In this document: positions 25,237-34,462 of the stretch, in pieces
How the letters are laid out: every line of letters starts with the position of its first letter
Position numbering within the stretch: position 1 is the stretch's first letter
Assembly (NCBI GenBank): GCA_031551525.1
Contig: JAVBNN010000009.1
Span: forward strand, 68,081-132,080
Reading direction: 5' to 3'
DNA from: JAVBNN01 sp031551525
GTDB taxonomy: Bacteria; Bacillota; Negativicutes; Acidaminococcales; JAISLQ01
DNA: 64,000 nucleotides
Position numbers and translations under genes: made by a program
Notes under the pieces: model-generated
What the model was told of the DNA's origin: nothing
Seen by the model: only the letters and a program-made list of their open reading frames with translations
The model's database searches: none

Positions 25237-25273
25237 AGAAAAAGCCTTGGCATAAACGGCCAAGGCTTTTTCT
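25237..25273 (+). terminator. Intrinsic terminator after the antiporter gene
   Basis: A 15-bp stem, AGAAAAAGCCTTGGC (25237-25251) with GCCAAGGCTTTTTCT (25259-25273), loop ATAAACG; the T-run is part of the 3-prime arm. Confidence 0.93.
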
Positions 25274-25315
25274 GTATGTACAGGTAAATTTCCAGTAGTC
25301 AGTTTTTGCTATTTT

Positions 25316-25324
25316 TGCTATAAT
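25316..25324 (+). promoter_or_regulatory. Extended -10 promoter for polC
   Basis: TGC followed by TATAAT (25319-25324) gives an extended -10 (TGnTATAAT); no good -35 is seen at 16-18 bases upstream. It lies about 75 bases before the polC start, after the antiporter terminator. Confidence 0.5.
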
Positions 25325-25398
25325 AAAATCTACATGTAGTGTTTGAATGCATATAAAATACCATATAATCGGTACTGGAATTTCTAGGGGGTTGTGAC

Positions 25399-28300
25399 TT
25401 GAGCTTTGATTATTGCCTCGTACCTGAAAAAAATGTTGGAAATGTTCTGTGTATGGATTCGGTGCAGTTGACCGATGCAGAAAAGGCCGTTTTTGCAGAA
25501 CTTAAAATATTAAAAATTGATATCTCCAGTACTTCTAATGACTGGTGCATCACACTGGACAGCCGCTATTCGGCAGATGGCAGTTTACTGAATAAAATAG
25601 CGGCTTCTTTTTGTCAGTCATATAATCTCTCTAGTGTATGCTTTCAAACATCCGATACAGAAGAAAACTGGCTTCTCCAAGCAAAAAATTATATGACAAA
25701 ATATATAGAATCTGATTGTCCCGATATAGCGCATGTTTTACGCATGGGAGAGTGGACGGAACACGCGGAGACACTTTACATACCAGTAGAAAGTACCTTT
25801 GCCCTTGCCAGAATAAAACAAAAAAAGGTTGATAAAATATTTAACGATCTTTTAAAAATTAAATTTCCTAAAAAAGTAGCACTAGAATTCATTGTTTCGC
25901 CTATATCACGTGAACCTGTTGCAGACAATATGGTTACTGAAGAATACCTGGCTGCACTGGCTGTGGTAGAAGAAGAAAACAGCGGTGGCAAAACTATAAA
26001 AAACGGTGTGCTTTTTGGACGTTCCTTTAAAGGGCAGGTGCGCCCAATCAATTCAATACAAGAAGAAGAACCCAAAGTTATCGTTGAGGGTACTATACAC
26101 CGCTTTGACCTGCGCGAAATGCGGACAGGCAGTTGCGCCCTTAAATTCGATATATTTGACACAACGGATGGTTTACAGGCTAAAATAATTTTTGACAGTA
26201 AAGAAAAATACGTACAGGAAGCTAAATGGCTCAAAGCAGGCCAATATGTCCGAATAATGGGAAGGGTCCAGCAGGACCGCTTTGAACGCAATGAACTAGT
26301 TCTCACACCCAAAAACATTATGTTGGTTGAAAAAATTCCCCGTTTTGATAATGCTTCTGAAAAACGCGTAGAATTGCACGCTCATACTAAAATGAGCGCT
26401 CTGGATGCTGTAATGTCTACTAAAGAATATATCCAATGTGCCACCGACTGGGGGCATCAGGCCGTAGCTATCACTGACCACGGCGTGGTGCAGGCTTTCC
26501 CGGAAGCATATGAGACGGCAAAACAGCTCAAAAGAGAAAAAGGAGTAGATATAAAAATAATTTATGGTATGGAAGGCTATCTAGTCGAGCATGAGGAAGA
26601 CAAGGAAGCGTGGCATATCATAATCCTGGCGGCCAGCCAAAAAGGCCTGCAAAACCTCTACCGGTTGGTATCTTTTTCCCATCTTAAATATTTTTACAAG
26701 CGTCCGCGCATACCGCGCAAACTGCTTGAAGAATATCGGGAAGGGCTTATTTTAGGATCGGCCTGCGAGGCGGGCGAACTGTACCAAGCAGTATTGAACA
26801 GTGAACATCCAGAGAAAATACGTGACATAGCTTCTTTTTACGATTATCTGGAAGTACAGCCTAACGGCAATAACGCCTTTTTATTGCGGACCGGCAGGGT
26901 AGCGGACGAAGAAACACTTTGTGCTATCAATAAAAAAATTATTGCTCTGGGCCAGGAACTGGGAAAACGAGTGGTTGCTACCTGTGACGTGCATTTTTTA
27001 AAACCGGAAGACGACGTGTATCGGCGCATATTGCAAGGCGGGCAGGGGTATTCGGATGCTGACCAGCAGCCGCCGATCTATTTTCGAACTACTGCCGAAA
27101 TGTTTGAAGAGTTCAAATATCTGGACCAGGAAACTGCCCATGAAATAATCGTCAAAAACCCTGTTGAGATTGCCGCATCCATAGCGTCGCTGCAACCGAT
27201 ACCGGACGAGCTTTATTCGCCGCAGATACCGGGCGCGGCCGACGAAGTATCCAATATGTCCTATTGCACGGCAAAAAAACTCTATGGGGATATCCTGCCG
27301 CAAATAGTCAGTGAGCGACTCGATATGGAACTCAAATGCATCACCGGCAACGGTTTTTCCGAACTATATCTTATAGCGCACAAATTGGTAAAAAAATCTC
27401 TGGATGACGGATATATAGTCGGCTCCCGAGGTTCGGTCGGCTCATCTTTGGTCGCTACGATGATGAATATTACTGAAGTCAATCCGCTGCCGCCGCATTA
27501 TCGCTGCATACAATGCAATTATAGCGAATTTATTGAAGACGGCAGTGTTGGTTCGGGGTTTGATCTGCCGGAAAAAGCATGCCCACACTGTCAAAGCAAA
27601 ATGACGCGCGACGGGCAAAATATACCTTTTGCGGTTTTTCTTGGTTTTAAAGGTGATAAAGTGCCGGACATCGATCTTAACTTTTCCGGCGAATACCAAG
27701 CCAAGGCGCACAAGTATACCGAAGAACTTTTTGGCCGGGCCAACGTTTTTCGTGCCGGAACCATTTCTACTATTGCGGAAAAAACGGCCGGCGGTTTCGC
27801 CCGTAAATATTACGAAGAAAAAGGCATGAGCGTCCGCTCGGCTCATGTAAACGGGGTAGCTGTCGGCTGCGAAGGAGTAAAACGCACTACCGGGCAACAT
27901 CCGGGCGGCATCATGGTGGTGCCGCGCGATATGGACGTGCATTTCTTTACACCCTTGCAGCGCCCTGCCGATGACCGCGACTCTAATACCGTGACCACAC
28001 ACTTTGATTATCATTCTATAAATGACCGGCTAGTAAAACTAGATATCCTGGGACATGATGACCCGACTGTTATAAAATTGCTCGAAGAGCTGACCGGGGT
28101 AAAGATAAAAGACATCCCTTTCAATGACCCAGCAACCATGTCGCTCTTTCGCTCTACAGAGGCTCTTGGCGTATTGCCTGCTGCTTTGGGTTCCAATGTT
28201 GGTACTTTCGGCATTCCGGAATTTGGCACCCGTTTTGTAAGACAGATGCTGGAAGATACAAACCCCGCTTGTTTTAGCGATCTTGTACGTATAAGCGGGT

Positions 28301-29115
28301 ATTCACACGGGGAAAATGTTTGGCTGGATAATGCCCAAGACCTGATAAAAAATAACATTGCCAAAGTAGAAGAAACCATTTCATCGCGCGATGACATAAT
28401 GATCTACCTGATGAAACAGGGTGTGGAGGCACTTACTGCTTTTAACACCATGGAAGATGTAAGAAAAAATAAATTTAATATAAACGAAGAAAAACGCAAA
28501 AAAGAAGGAAAGAAAACCTTTGAGGAAACAATGCGGGAAAATAATGTACCTGAATGGTATATAGAGTCCTGCAAAAAAATAAAATATATGTTCCCTAAAG
28601 CCCACGCAACCGCCTATGTTATGATGGCTTATCGCATAGCCTGGTGCAAAGTGCATTACCCCAAGGAATTTTATGCGGCTTACTTTAGTATACGGGCAGA
28701 TGATTTTGACGCAGACCTGATATTGGAAGGGGCCGAATCGATTAAAAATCACTTAAAATCTATAGAGCAAAAGGGAAGAGAAGCCAGTGCAAAAGAAAAA
28801 AGCCTGGCCACTGTTCTTGAATTAGCTTATGAAATGAATCTGCGCGGACTGGAATTTCACAGAGTAGATATTTATCAGTCCCACCCTAAACGCTTCCTGA
28901 TAAAAGAAGGAGCCTTGTTGCCGCCGTTGACCGCGTTGGCCGGCTTGGGTCAAAATGCCGCTTTGAATATAGCCACAGCCAGAAAAGAAGGTGAATTTAT
29001 TTCGCGGGATGATTTACGCGTACGAGCGGGAATATCAAAGACCATCATCGAACTTCTGGGTAAGCATGGTTGCCTTGACGGCCTGCCGGAAAGCAATCAG
29101 GTGTGTTTATTTTGA
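25399..29115 (+). CDS. polC: DNA polymerase III alpha subunit, PolC type, without the embedded exonuclease domain
   Basis: Replicative polymerase of Gram-positives. Domains: N-terminal region (1-210), OB fold (about 225-300), PHP (from about 323: ELHAHTKMSALDAV, AITDHGVVQAFPEAY), palm with Zn finger Cys703/706/728/731 and catalytic PDIDLNFSG (Asp757, Asp759), fingers (GHDDPTVIKLLEEL), and the C-terminal part with KAHATAYVMMAYRIAWCK. Canonical PolC is about 1440 residues with a DnaQ-like exonuclease inserted in PHP. Here IYGMEGYLVEHEEDKEAW (about 388-405) runs straight into HIIILAASQKGL, and no DxETTG motif exists, explaining the length of 1238. PHP metal residues look intact. Starts at TTG behind AGGGGG. 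Confidence 0.95.
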   Translation: MSFDYCLVPEKNVGNVLCMDSVQLTDAEKAVFAELKILKIDISSTSNDWCITLDSRYSADGSLLNKIAASFCQSYNLSSVCFQTSDTEENWLLQAKNYMTKYIESDCPDIAHVLRMGEWTEHAETLYIPVESTFALARIKQKKVDKIFNDLLKIKFPKKVALEFIVSPISREPVADNMVTEEYLAALAVVEEENSGGKTIKNGVLFGRSFKGQVRPINSIQEEEPKVIVEGTIHRFDLREMRTGSCALKFDIFDTTDGLQAKIIFDSKEKYVQEAKWLKAGQYVRIMGRVQQDRFERNELVLTPKNIMLVEKIPRFDNASEKRVELHAHTKMSALDAVMSTKEYIQCATDWGHQAVAITDHGVVQAFPEAYETAKQLKREKGVDIKIIYGMEGYLVEHEEDKEAWHIIILAASQKGLQNLYRLVSFSHLKYFYKRPRIPRKLLEEYREGLILGSACEAGELYQAVLNSEHPEKIRDIASFYDYLEVQPNGNNAFLLRTGRVADEETLCAINKKIIALGQELGKRVVATCDVHFLKPEDDVYRRILQGGQGYSDADQQPPIYFRTTAEMFEEFKYLDQETAHEIIVKNPVEIAASIASLQPIPDELYSPQIPGAADEVSNMSYCTAKKLYGDILPQIVSERLDMELKCITGNGFSELYLIAHKLVKKSLDDGYIVGSRGSVGSSLVATMMNITEVNPLPPHYRCIQCNYSEFIEDGSVGSGFDLPEKACPHCQSKMTRDGQNIPFAVFLGFKGDKVPDIDLNFSGEYQAKAHKYTEELFGRANVFRAGTISTIAEKTAGGFARKYYEEKGMSVRSAHVNGVAVGCEGVKRTTGQHPGGIMVVPRDMDVHFFTPLQRPADDRDSNTVTTHFDYHSINDRLVKLDILGHDDPTVIKLLEELTGVKIKDIPFNDPATMSLFRSTEALGVLPAALGSNVGTFGIPEFGTRFVRQMLEDTNPACFSDLVRISGYSHGENVWLDNAQDLIKNNIAKVEETISSRDDIMIYLMKQGVEALTAFNTMEDVRKNKFNINEEKRKKEGKKTFEETMRENNVPEWYIESCKKIKYMFPKAHATAYVMMAYRIAWCKVHYPKEFYAAYFSIRADDFDADLILEGAESIKNHLKSIEQKGREASAKEKSLATVLELAYEMNLRGLEFHRVDIYQSHPKRFLIKEGALLPPLTALAGLGQNAALNIATARKEGEFISRDDLRVRAGISKTIIELLGKHGCLDGLPESNQVCLF

Positions 29116-29124
29116 AGAAGAGTC

Positions 29125-29153
29125 TTGTAATAACTTGTCTTTAGTGGTATACT
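29125..29153 (+). promoter_or_regulatory. Promoter for the rimP-nusA-infB operon
   Basis: TTGTAA (29125-29130), 17-base spacer, TATACT (29148-29153), located just after the polC stop and about 110 bases before rimP. Confidence 0.6.
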
Positions 29154-29182
29154 ACGTATAGAAAATTCAAGTTGACGTTGCC

Positions 29183-29207
29183 AAGAGTGGGTTTTGAGCC
29201 CACTCTT
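29183..29207 (+). other. rimP leader hairpin
   Basis: AAGAGTGGG (29183-29191) pairs perfectly with CCCACTCTT (29199-29207), loop TTTTGAG. Such GAGTGGG/CCCACTC stems are, from memory, common just before rimP in Firmicutes. The tail TCAGCTTATTTAT is too weak for certain termination; it may act as a leader attenuator or as a partial polC terminator. Confidence 0.6.
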
Positions 29208-29261
29208 TCAGCTTATTTATATGAACGGATGGTTTTAACGCGGGTTTGGGGAGGTTTTTGC

Positions 29262-29711
29262 TTGCGCAAAGAAAGTGTGGAACAACTGGTAGAAGAAATG
29301 GTGTTGCCATTGTTGGCAGAAACAACTTTGGAACTGGTAGATGTCGAATATGTCAGGGAGCGGGATTGGTATTTGCGAGTTTTTCTCACTAAAACCGGAG
29401 GCCTTGAGATAGATGACTGCCAGGCGATAAGTGAACGACTGGCCGTTTTACTGGACGAAAAAGATTTTATCAAAGAAAGATATTATCTTGAAGTATCTTC
29501 ACCCGGCCTTGACCGTGTATTGAGAAAAGACCGTGATCTTATCCGTCATAAGGGCGATAAGGTGGAAGTAAAGACCAAAGAAGAAAAAAAAGCTGCGGTA
29601 GGTGTATTGGGTGATTTTACTGAAGAAACCTTGCAACTTACCGTTAGCGGAGAACATAAATCAATAGAAAGAAAAAACATAATTTCAGTTAGATTGTATC
29701 TGGAATTTTGA
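29262..29711 (+). CDS. rimP: Ribosome maturation factor RimP
   Basis: RimP (149 residues) assists 30S subunit maturation. Motifs: GLEIDDCQAISERLAVLLD and YYLEVSSPGLDRVLRKDRDLIRHKG, ending in the SH3-like domain. The start TTG at 29262 is chosen because GGGGAGG lies seven bases upstream and it gives the family's usual length; an upstream TTG at 29172 would translate through the leader hairpin. It is first in the conserved rimP-nusA-ylxR-ylxQ-infB-rbfA operon. Confidence 0.94.
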   Translation: MRKESVEQLVEEMVLPLLAETTLELVDVEYVRERDWYLRVFLTKTGGLEIDDCQAISERLAVLLDEKDFIKERYYLEVSSPGLDRVLRKDRDLIRHKGDKVEVKTKEEKKAAVGVLGDFTEETLQLTVSGEHKSIERKNIISVRLYLEF

Positions 29712-29749
29712 TTTATCATACTTATGATAAAAACAGGGGGAAATAAATA

Positions 29750-30808
29750 GTGAATTCAGAATTATTGAGCGCGTTCAGGGAACTGGGCAAAGAAAAAGGT
29801 ATTGTGCCGGAGATACTGTTTGACGCAGTAGAAGCAGCGCTTATTGCCGCCTACCGAAAAAACTTCGGTTCGTCACAAAATGTACGTGTAGAGCTTGACC
29901 GAAATAAAGGCGATATACATGTGTACGCCCGCAAAATCGTGGTAGATAAAATCGAAGACGGGTACCTCGAGATATCCCTCGAAGAGGCACAAAAAATTGA
30001 CCCGCGCTATCAACTCGACGATATTATCGAAATAGAAGTTACGCCAAAAAACTTTGGCCGCATTGCAGCGCAAACAGCCAAACAAGTAGTGGTGCAACGC
30101 ATAAGGGAAATTGAACGGGGCCTGGTATACGAGAAATTTTCCAATAGAGAGAGCGACATCGTTACCGGTATGGTACAACGTACTGAACAGAAAAATGTTT
30201 ATATAGACCTTGGCAAAGCCGAGGCTGTTCTTGCATCAAATGAACAGATACCGGGGGAACATTACGCCCATCTCGATAGAATAAAAACTTACATAATCGA
30301 AGTCAAAAAAACCAATAAAGGGCCGCAGATCATGGTTTCCCGGACGCATCCGGGACTGTTGAAACGACTTTTTGAGTTGGAAGTGCCGGAAATACACGAT
30401 GGATTAGTGGAGATAAAGTCGGTAGCCAGAGAGCCCGGAATGCGTTCCAAGATAGCGGTATATTCTAAAGATGAAAACGTCGATCCGGTTGGTTCGTGCG
30501 TAGGTCACAAGGGTATGCGCGTTCAAACCATAGTAAATGAACTGCGCGGTGAAAAAATTGATATAGTGAAATACAGCGGTGACCCTGAACAGTATGTTGC
30601 CAATGCCCTTAGCCCCGCGAAAGTGGTGTCGGTGGAAGCGAACCCTGCCGAAAAAATATGCCGCGTAGTTGTTCCGGACTACCAATTGTCGCTGGCTATT
30701 GGCAAAGAGGGGCAAAATGCCAGGTTGGCCGCTAAACTTACCGGTTGGAAGATAGATATAAAAAGCGAATCCCAGGCTACTGCGGAGGAGGCACGTGAAT
30801 TGGCGTGA
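29750..30808 (+). CDS. nusA: Transcription termination/antitermination factor NusA
   Basis: NusA (352 residues), the short Firmicute form without C-terminal acidic repeats. N-terminal RNA-polymerase-binding domain (1-125), S1 domain (about 135-200; DIVTGMVQRTEQKNVYIDLG), then two KH domains (VDPVGSCVGHKGMRVQTIVNEL; LSLAIGKEGQNARLAAKLTGW). It starts at GTG behind AGGGGG. It overlaps ylxR by the four bases GTGA. Confidence 0.96.
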   Translation: MNSELLSAFRELGKEKGIVPEILFDAVEAALIAAYRKNFGSSQNVRVELDRNKGDIHVYARKIVVDKIEDGYLEISLEEAQKIDPRYQLDDIIEIEVTPKNFGRIAAQTAKQVVVQRIREIERGLVYEKFSNRESDIVTGMVQRTEQKNVYIDLGKAEAVLASNEQIPGEHYAHLDRIKTYIIEVKKTNKGPQIMVSRTHPGLLKRLFELEVPEIHDGLVEIKSVAREPGMRSKIAVYSKDENVDPVGSCVGHKGMRVQTIVNELRGEKIDIVKYSGDPEQYVANALSPAKVVSVEANPAEKICRVVVPDYQLSLAIGKEGQNARLAAKLTGWKIDIKSESQATAEEARELA

Positions 30809-31071
30809 AAACAAAAAAAACACCACAAAGAATGTGTGTTGGCTGCCAGCAAATGAAAGACAAACGTGAGCTCTTGCGCATAGTGCGTACGCCGGAGGGC
30901 GAAATATTGGCCGATAAAACTGGTAAAAAAGCAGGCCGCGGAGCATATGTTTGCCCGCATGAAGTTTGTATCAAAAAAGCATGGAAAGAAAAGCGTTTGG
31001 AAAAAGCATTGGAAAAAAGCATAAACTCTGATGTTTACGAGACGCTTTTGGCAGGTTTATCTTCGCAATGA
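30805..31071 (+). CDS. ylxR: YlxR-family RNA-binding/nucleoid protein (DUF448)
   Basis: An 88-residue DUF448 protein with RMCVGCQQMKDKRELLRIVR near the start and KKAGRGAYVCPHEVC in the middle, the two YlxR signatures. YlxR proteins bind RNA or DNA and affect transcription, including the RNase P RNA gene in Bacillus. It starts at GTG overlapping the nusA stop and ends overlapping ylxQ (ATGA). Confidence 0.92.
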   Translation: MKTKKTPQRMCVGCQQMKDKRELLRIVRTPEGEILADKTGKKAGRGAYVCPHEVCIKKAWKEKRLEKALEKSINSDVYETLLAGLSSQ

Positions 31072-31385
31072 CTGAGCAGCGTCTGCTGTCGGCTCTGGGA
31101 CTGGCACAAAAAGCTGGCAAGCTTGCGTCCGGAGATACGGCAGTACAAATGGCAGTAAAATCGGGAAAAGCTAAATTCCTTCTAATAGCAGCGGATGCGG
31201 CAGAAAACTCACGGAAAAATATGAAAAATATGGCAGAATCATATGGCATACCTGTTGATGAATGCGCAAGCCGGGAACTTTTGGGCAGCGCAATAGGCAG
31301 GGCGCAACGGTCAGCGGTTGCAGTGCTGGATAAGGGTTTTGCTACTATGATAAAGAAGACCTTGGAAAACGCCGACAAGAGATAA
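31068..31385 (+). CDS. ylxQ: L7Ae-like ribosomal/K-turn-binding protein YlxQ
   Basis: A 105-residue L7Ae/L30e-family protein: LSALGLAQKAGKLASGDTAV at the start, KAKFLLIAADAAENSRKNM, and the later DECASRELLGSAIGRAQRSAVAV. Family members bind kink-turn RNAs. It is between ylxR and infB in the standard order and is translationally coupled to ylxR. Confidence 0.9.
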   Translation: MTEQRLLSALGLAQKAGKLASGDTAVQMAVKSGKAKFLLIAADAAENSRKNMKNMAESYGIPVDECASRELLGSAIGRAQRSAVAVLDKGFATMIKKTLENADKR

Positions 31386-31401
31386 CATTGGGGGTGGCTG
31401 G

Positions 31402-34083
31402 ATGCCAAAGTATAGAGTATTTGAACTTGCCAAAGAATTTGGCGCAACGAGCAAAGTTATCCTGGATATTTTAGCCAGGAACGAAATGCCCGTAAAAAAT
31501 CATATGAGTAGTGTAGACGACAACGGACGTGAACTTATTGTCAGGACTTTTGCACGCAAAAGTGATGCCACAGCACCGGAAAAAGCACCGATTCCGCCTA
31601 AGCCGGAACCGGTAAAAACTATCGTGGAACCGGCGCCAATTGCTACTGCAGCTAAACCGCCTGTTAAAAAACCGGAAATTCCGGTCCCTAGCCCGACTGT
31701 GCCTCCCTTTAAACGGGAGCAGCCTAAAACTCGTATAGAACAACATCAAAAAATCGAGCGCCCTGTTGAAATCAGGCCGCAGCAAGCAAAACAGGTCGTG
31801 CCGCAACACACCGGAGAAAAGCGTCCTTTCCAGCCTGTAGCGCGTCCCGCATCCGGCCCGCAGCAAACCGCGAGGCCGCCTCAACGGATAAATCCGGTAC
31901 AACAAGGGCAACCACCGGCTCATGGACAACGGCCGGATTTTCGTCCACAGCAGCAGCGCCCGCAAACAGACCGGCCTGGTTTCTCACGCCCACAAACAGA
32001 CAGGCCCGCTTTCTCTCATCCACAAACAGACAGATCAAATATTACGCGGCCAGCCGGCGGTTTCTCGCGCCCACAGTCTGGCAGCGATCAACCCAGACCT
32101 TTTAACAATGCACCTAGGGGAGAGCAACAACCTTTCAATAAAAAACCGGCCAATAAATTCCCTGAACCTGCAACCAGCACTACCGGCAATAAACCCAATA
32201 ATAAATTTAACAATTACCCAAAAAAGAAAAACAAAATGCCGGAGAAAAAGCAGGAACGGACGGATTTTACTGATCGTGGCAAAATGTCCAAACATGCCAA
32301 GGCGGGAATGTTCGTACAACCGCAGGTAAATGTGCAAAAACCGACTAATGTGGAAATAGCGGAATTTATTTCAGTAAAAGATTTTGCTACCATTATGAAA
32401 CGCGAAGTTGCGGAAGTAATAAAGTGTCTGCTACACTTGGGCGTTATGGCCACTATAAACCAGGAGATCGATTTTGATACGGCATCTTTGGTTGGAAACG
32501 AGCTTGGGGTAGAGGTTAAAGCATTGCCGCCAGAACAAGATCCAACCGAAATACCGGAAACAGACGACGATCCGCAAAAACGCGTTTTGAGGGCGCCGGT
32601 AGTTACCATTATGGGGCATGTTGACCATGGCAAGACGTCCCTGCTAGACACCATCAGAAAGGCCAATGTCACGGCGCGCGAAGCTGGCGGAATCACCCAG
32701 CATATTGGCGCATACCAAGTCAATCATCAAGGTAAAAAAATAGTCTTTCTTGATACGCCCGGGCATGAGGCGTTCACTTCCATGCGCGCCCGCGGCGCAA
32801 AAGTAACCGATGTGGCTATATTGGTGGTAGCGGCGGACGATGGTGTTATGCCGCAGACAGTAGAAGCTATAAACCATGCTAAATCGGCTGAAGTCCCTAT
32901 CATCGTTGCTATAAATAAAATGGACAGACCTAATGCTGCCCCCGACCGTGTAAAACAGCAACTTACCGAATACGGCCTGCAAGCGGAAGATTGGGGCGGA
33001 CAAACCATAATGGTACCGGTATCTGCCCACAAGCAAACAGGGATAGCCGAGTTGCTGGAAATGATCCTCTTAGTAGCGGAAATGCAGGAATTGACCGCAA
33101 ATCCCAATCTGCCGGCACAAGGAACCATCATAGAAGCGCAACTGGATAAAGGACGCGGTCCGGTAGCCACCGTATTAGTGCAAAAAGGCACCCTCAGGGT
33201 TGGCGATACGATCATTGCCGGAACCGCATACGGAAAAGTGCGCGCCATGGTCAATGAGCGGGGCGAAAACTTAAAAAAAGCCGGTCCGTCGACTCCAGTT
33301 GAAGTATTGGGGCTCTCAGACGTTCCGTTGGCGGGCGATATCCTTAATGCAACTGATGAAAAAATTGCCCGTGCGATTGCCGAAAAACGCCAGGCCAAGC
33401 GGCGTATAGAAGAAATGCAGCAAAGTCAAAAAGTATCGCTCGATGATATTTTCCGGCAGATACAGGATGGTAAACTCAAGGAACTCAATATCGTGGTCAA
33501 AGCTGACGTACAGGGTACCATAGAAGCTTTGCGTCAGGCCCTTGAAGGGATACGCAACGAAGAAGTAAAAGTGGTGGTCGTACATTCAGGCGTAGGCGCT
33601 ATAAATGAGTCCGACGTCATGCTCGCGTCGGCAGCCAATGCGCTTATTATCGGCTTTAATGTTCGTCCGGACGCCAACGCGCGCAAAACAGCGGAGACCG
33701 AGAAGGTGGATATTGAGACTTACCGGGTTATTTACGATGCGATAAATGATGTGGAGGCCGCTATTAAAGGTATGCTGGCCCCGAAGTTTAAAGAGGTCGT
33801 CCAGGGCAGAGTGGAAGTGCGGCAAGTCATCTCCATATCCAAAATGCTTATTGCCGGCTGCTATGTACAGGAAGGCAAGATTACCCGTTCTTCCAAAGTA
33901 CGTCTTTTACGCAACGGTATTGTTGTACACGAGGGTGAACTTGAGTCTTTGCGCCGTTTTAAGGATGACGTAAAAGAAGTCGCGGCAGGCTATGAATGCG
34001 GACTTACTATAGATAAATTCCGTGATGTCAAAGAAGGAGATGTCATCGAAGCTTATATCATGGAAGAAATAAAACAGGAATAA
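31402..34083 (+). CDS. infB: Translation initiation factor IF-2
   Basis: IF-2 (893 residues) places initiator tRNA on the ribosome. IF2-N domain at 1-50 (YRVFELAKEFGATSKVILD), a long Pro/Gln/Arg-rich low-complexity linker (about 55-300) with decapeptide repeats, a second IF2-N-like region (about 318-370), then the G domain from about residue 396 (GHVDHGKTS, DTPGHEAF, NKMD), domain II, III and the C-terminal initiator-tRNA domain. RBS GGGGGTGG. Confidence 0.96.
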   Translation: MPKYRVFELAKEFGATSKVILDILARNEMPVKNHMSSVDDNGRELIVRTFARKSDATAPEKAPIPPKPEPVKTIVEPAPIATAAKPPVKKPEIPVPSPTVPPFKREQPKTRIEQHQKIERPVEIRPQQAKQVVPQHTGEKRPFQPVARPASGPQQTARPPQRINPVQQGQPPAHGQRPDFRPQQQRPQTDRPGFSRPQTDRPAFSHPQTDRSNITRPAGGFSRPQSGSDQPRPFNNAPRGEQQPFNKKPANKFPEPATSTTGNKPNNKFNNYPKKKNKMPEKKQERTDFTDRGKMSKHAKAGMFVQPQVNVQKPTNVEIAEFISVKDFATIMKREVAEVIKCLLHLGVMATINQEIDFDTASLVGNELGVEVKALPPEQDPTEIPETDDDPQKRVLRAPVVTIMGHVDHGKTSLLDTIRKANVTAREAGGITQHIGAYQVNHQGKKIVFLDTPGHEAFTSMRARGAKVTDVAILVVAADDGVMPQTVEAINHAKSAEVPIIVAINKMDRPNAAPDRVKQQLTEYGLQAEDWGGQTIMVPVSAHKQTGIAELLEMILLVAEMQELTANPNLPAQGTIIEAQLDKGRGPVATVLVQKGTLRVGDTIIAGTAYGKVRAMVNERGENLKKAGPSTPVEVLGLSDVPLAGDILNATDEKIARAIAEKRQAKRRIEEMQQSQKVSLDDIFRQIQDGKLKELNIVVKADVQGTIEALRQALEGIRNEEVKVVVVHSGVGAINESDVMLASAANALIIGFNVRPDANARKTAETEKVDIETYRVIYDAINDVEAAIKGMLAPKFKEVVQGRVEVRQVISISKMLIAGCYVQEGKITRSSKVRLLRNGIVVHEGELESLRRFKDDVKEVAAGYECGLTIDKFRDVKEGDVIEAYIMEEIKQE
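31957..32046 (+). repeat. Three tandem 30-bp repeats inside infB
   Basis: Three units of 30 bases start at 31957, 31987 and 32017. They encode RPQTDRPGFS, RPQTDRPAFS and a degenerate third copy starting HPQTDRSN. The shared core is CCxCAAACAGACxG. They lie in the flexible linker and keep the frame, so the copy number may vary between strains. Confidence 0.85.
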
Positions 34084-34109
34084 ACGGCCGTATTTTGTGA
34101 GGTGATGAA

Positions 34110-34451
34110 ATGGCTCGTGTACGTGTAGAAAAAGTACAGGAGATGATCCGGCAGGAAGTAAGCAGCATACTTTTAAACGATATAAAAGACCCTCGGGTGA
34201 AATTTGTCACGGTAACGTCAGTTGAAGCCACCGCTGACCTTCGTAGCGCAAAGATATATGTTAGCCTGTATGGTGACGATGAAGAAAAAAAACAATCCTG
34301 GCAGGGCATCCAGCATGCTCTGGGGTTCATACGAACTGAAATAGGCAAGCGGATACGTCTTCGGTTTACTCCGGAACTCTCTTTTCACCTCGACAAATCA
34401 TTGGATTACAGCGACCATATACAAAGAATATTGCAACAAATAGATAAATGA
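34110..34451 (+). CDS. rbfA: 30S ribosome-binding factor RbfA
   Basis: RbfA (113 residues) matures the 5-prime end of 16S rRNA. KH-like fold with VEKVQEMIRQEVSSILLNDIKDPRV at the start, AKIYVSLYGDDEEKK in the middle and RFTPELSFHLDKSLDYSDHIQRIL at the end, all typical. GAGGTGATGAA precedes the ATG. The ylxP gene often found before rbfA is absent. Confidence 0.94.
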   Translation: MARVRVEKVQEMIRQEVSSILLNDIKDPRVKFVTVTSVEATADLRSAKIYVSLYGDDEEKKQSWQGIQHALGFIRTEIGKRIRLRFTPELSFHLDKSLDYSDHIQRILQQIDK

Positions 34452-34462
34452 AGGTGGGCGGC

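Noticed and set aside
25399..29115. Frameshifted or truncated polC
   Set aside because: The frame is continuous, all polymerase and PHP motifs are in order, and the only missing part is exactly the exonuclease insertion, so it looks like a domain loss rather than damage.
29183..29207. tRNA T-arm-like stem GTGGG-loop-CCCAC before rimP
   Set aside because: The seven-base loop TTTTGAG does not match the T-loop consensus TTCRANY and no acceptor, D or anticodon arm surrounds it.
31957..32046. CRISPR-like short repeats
   Set aside because: Repeats are contiguous, without spacers, and keep the infB reading frame.
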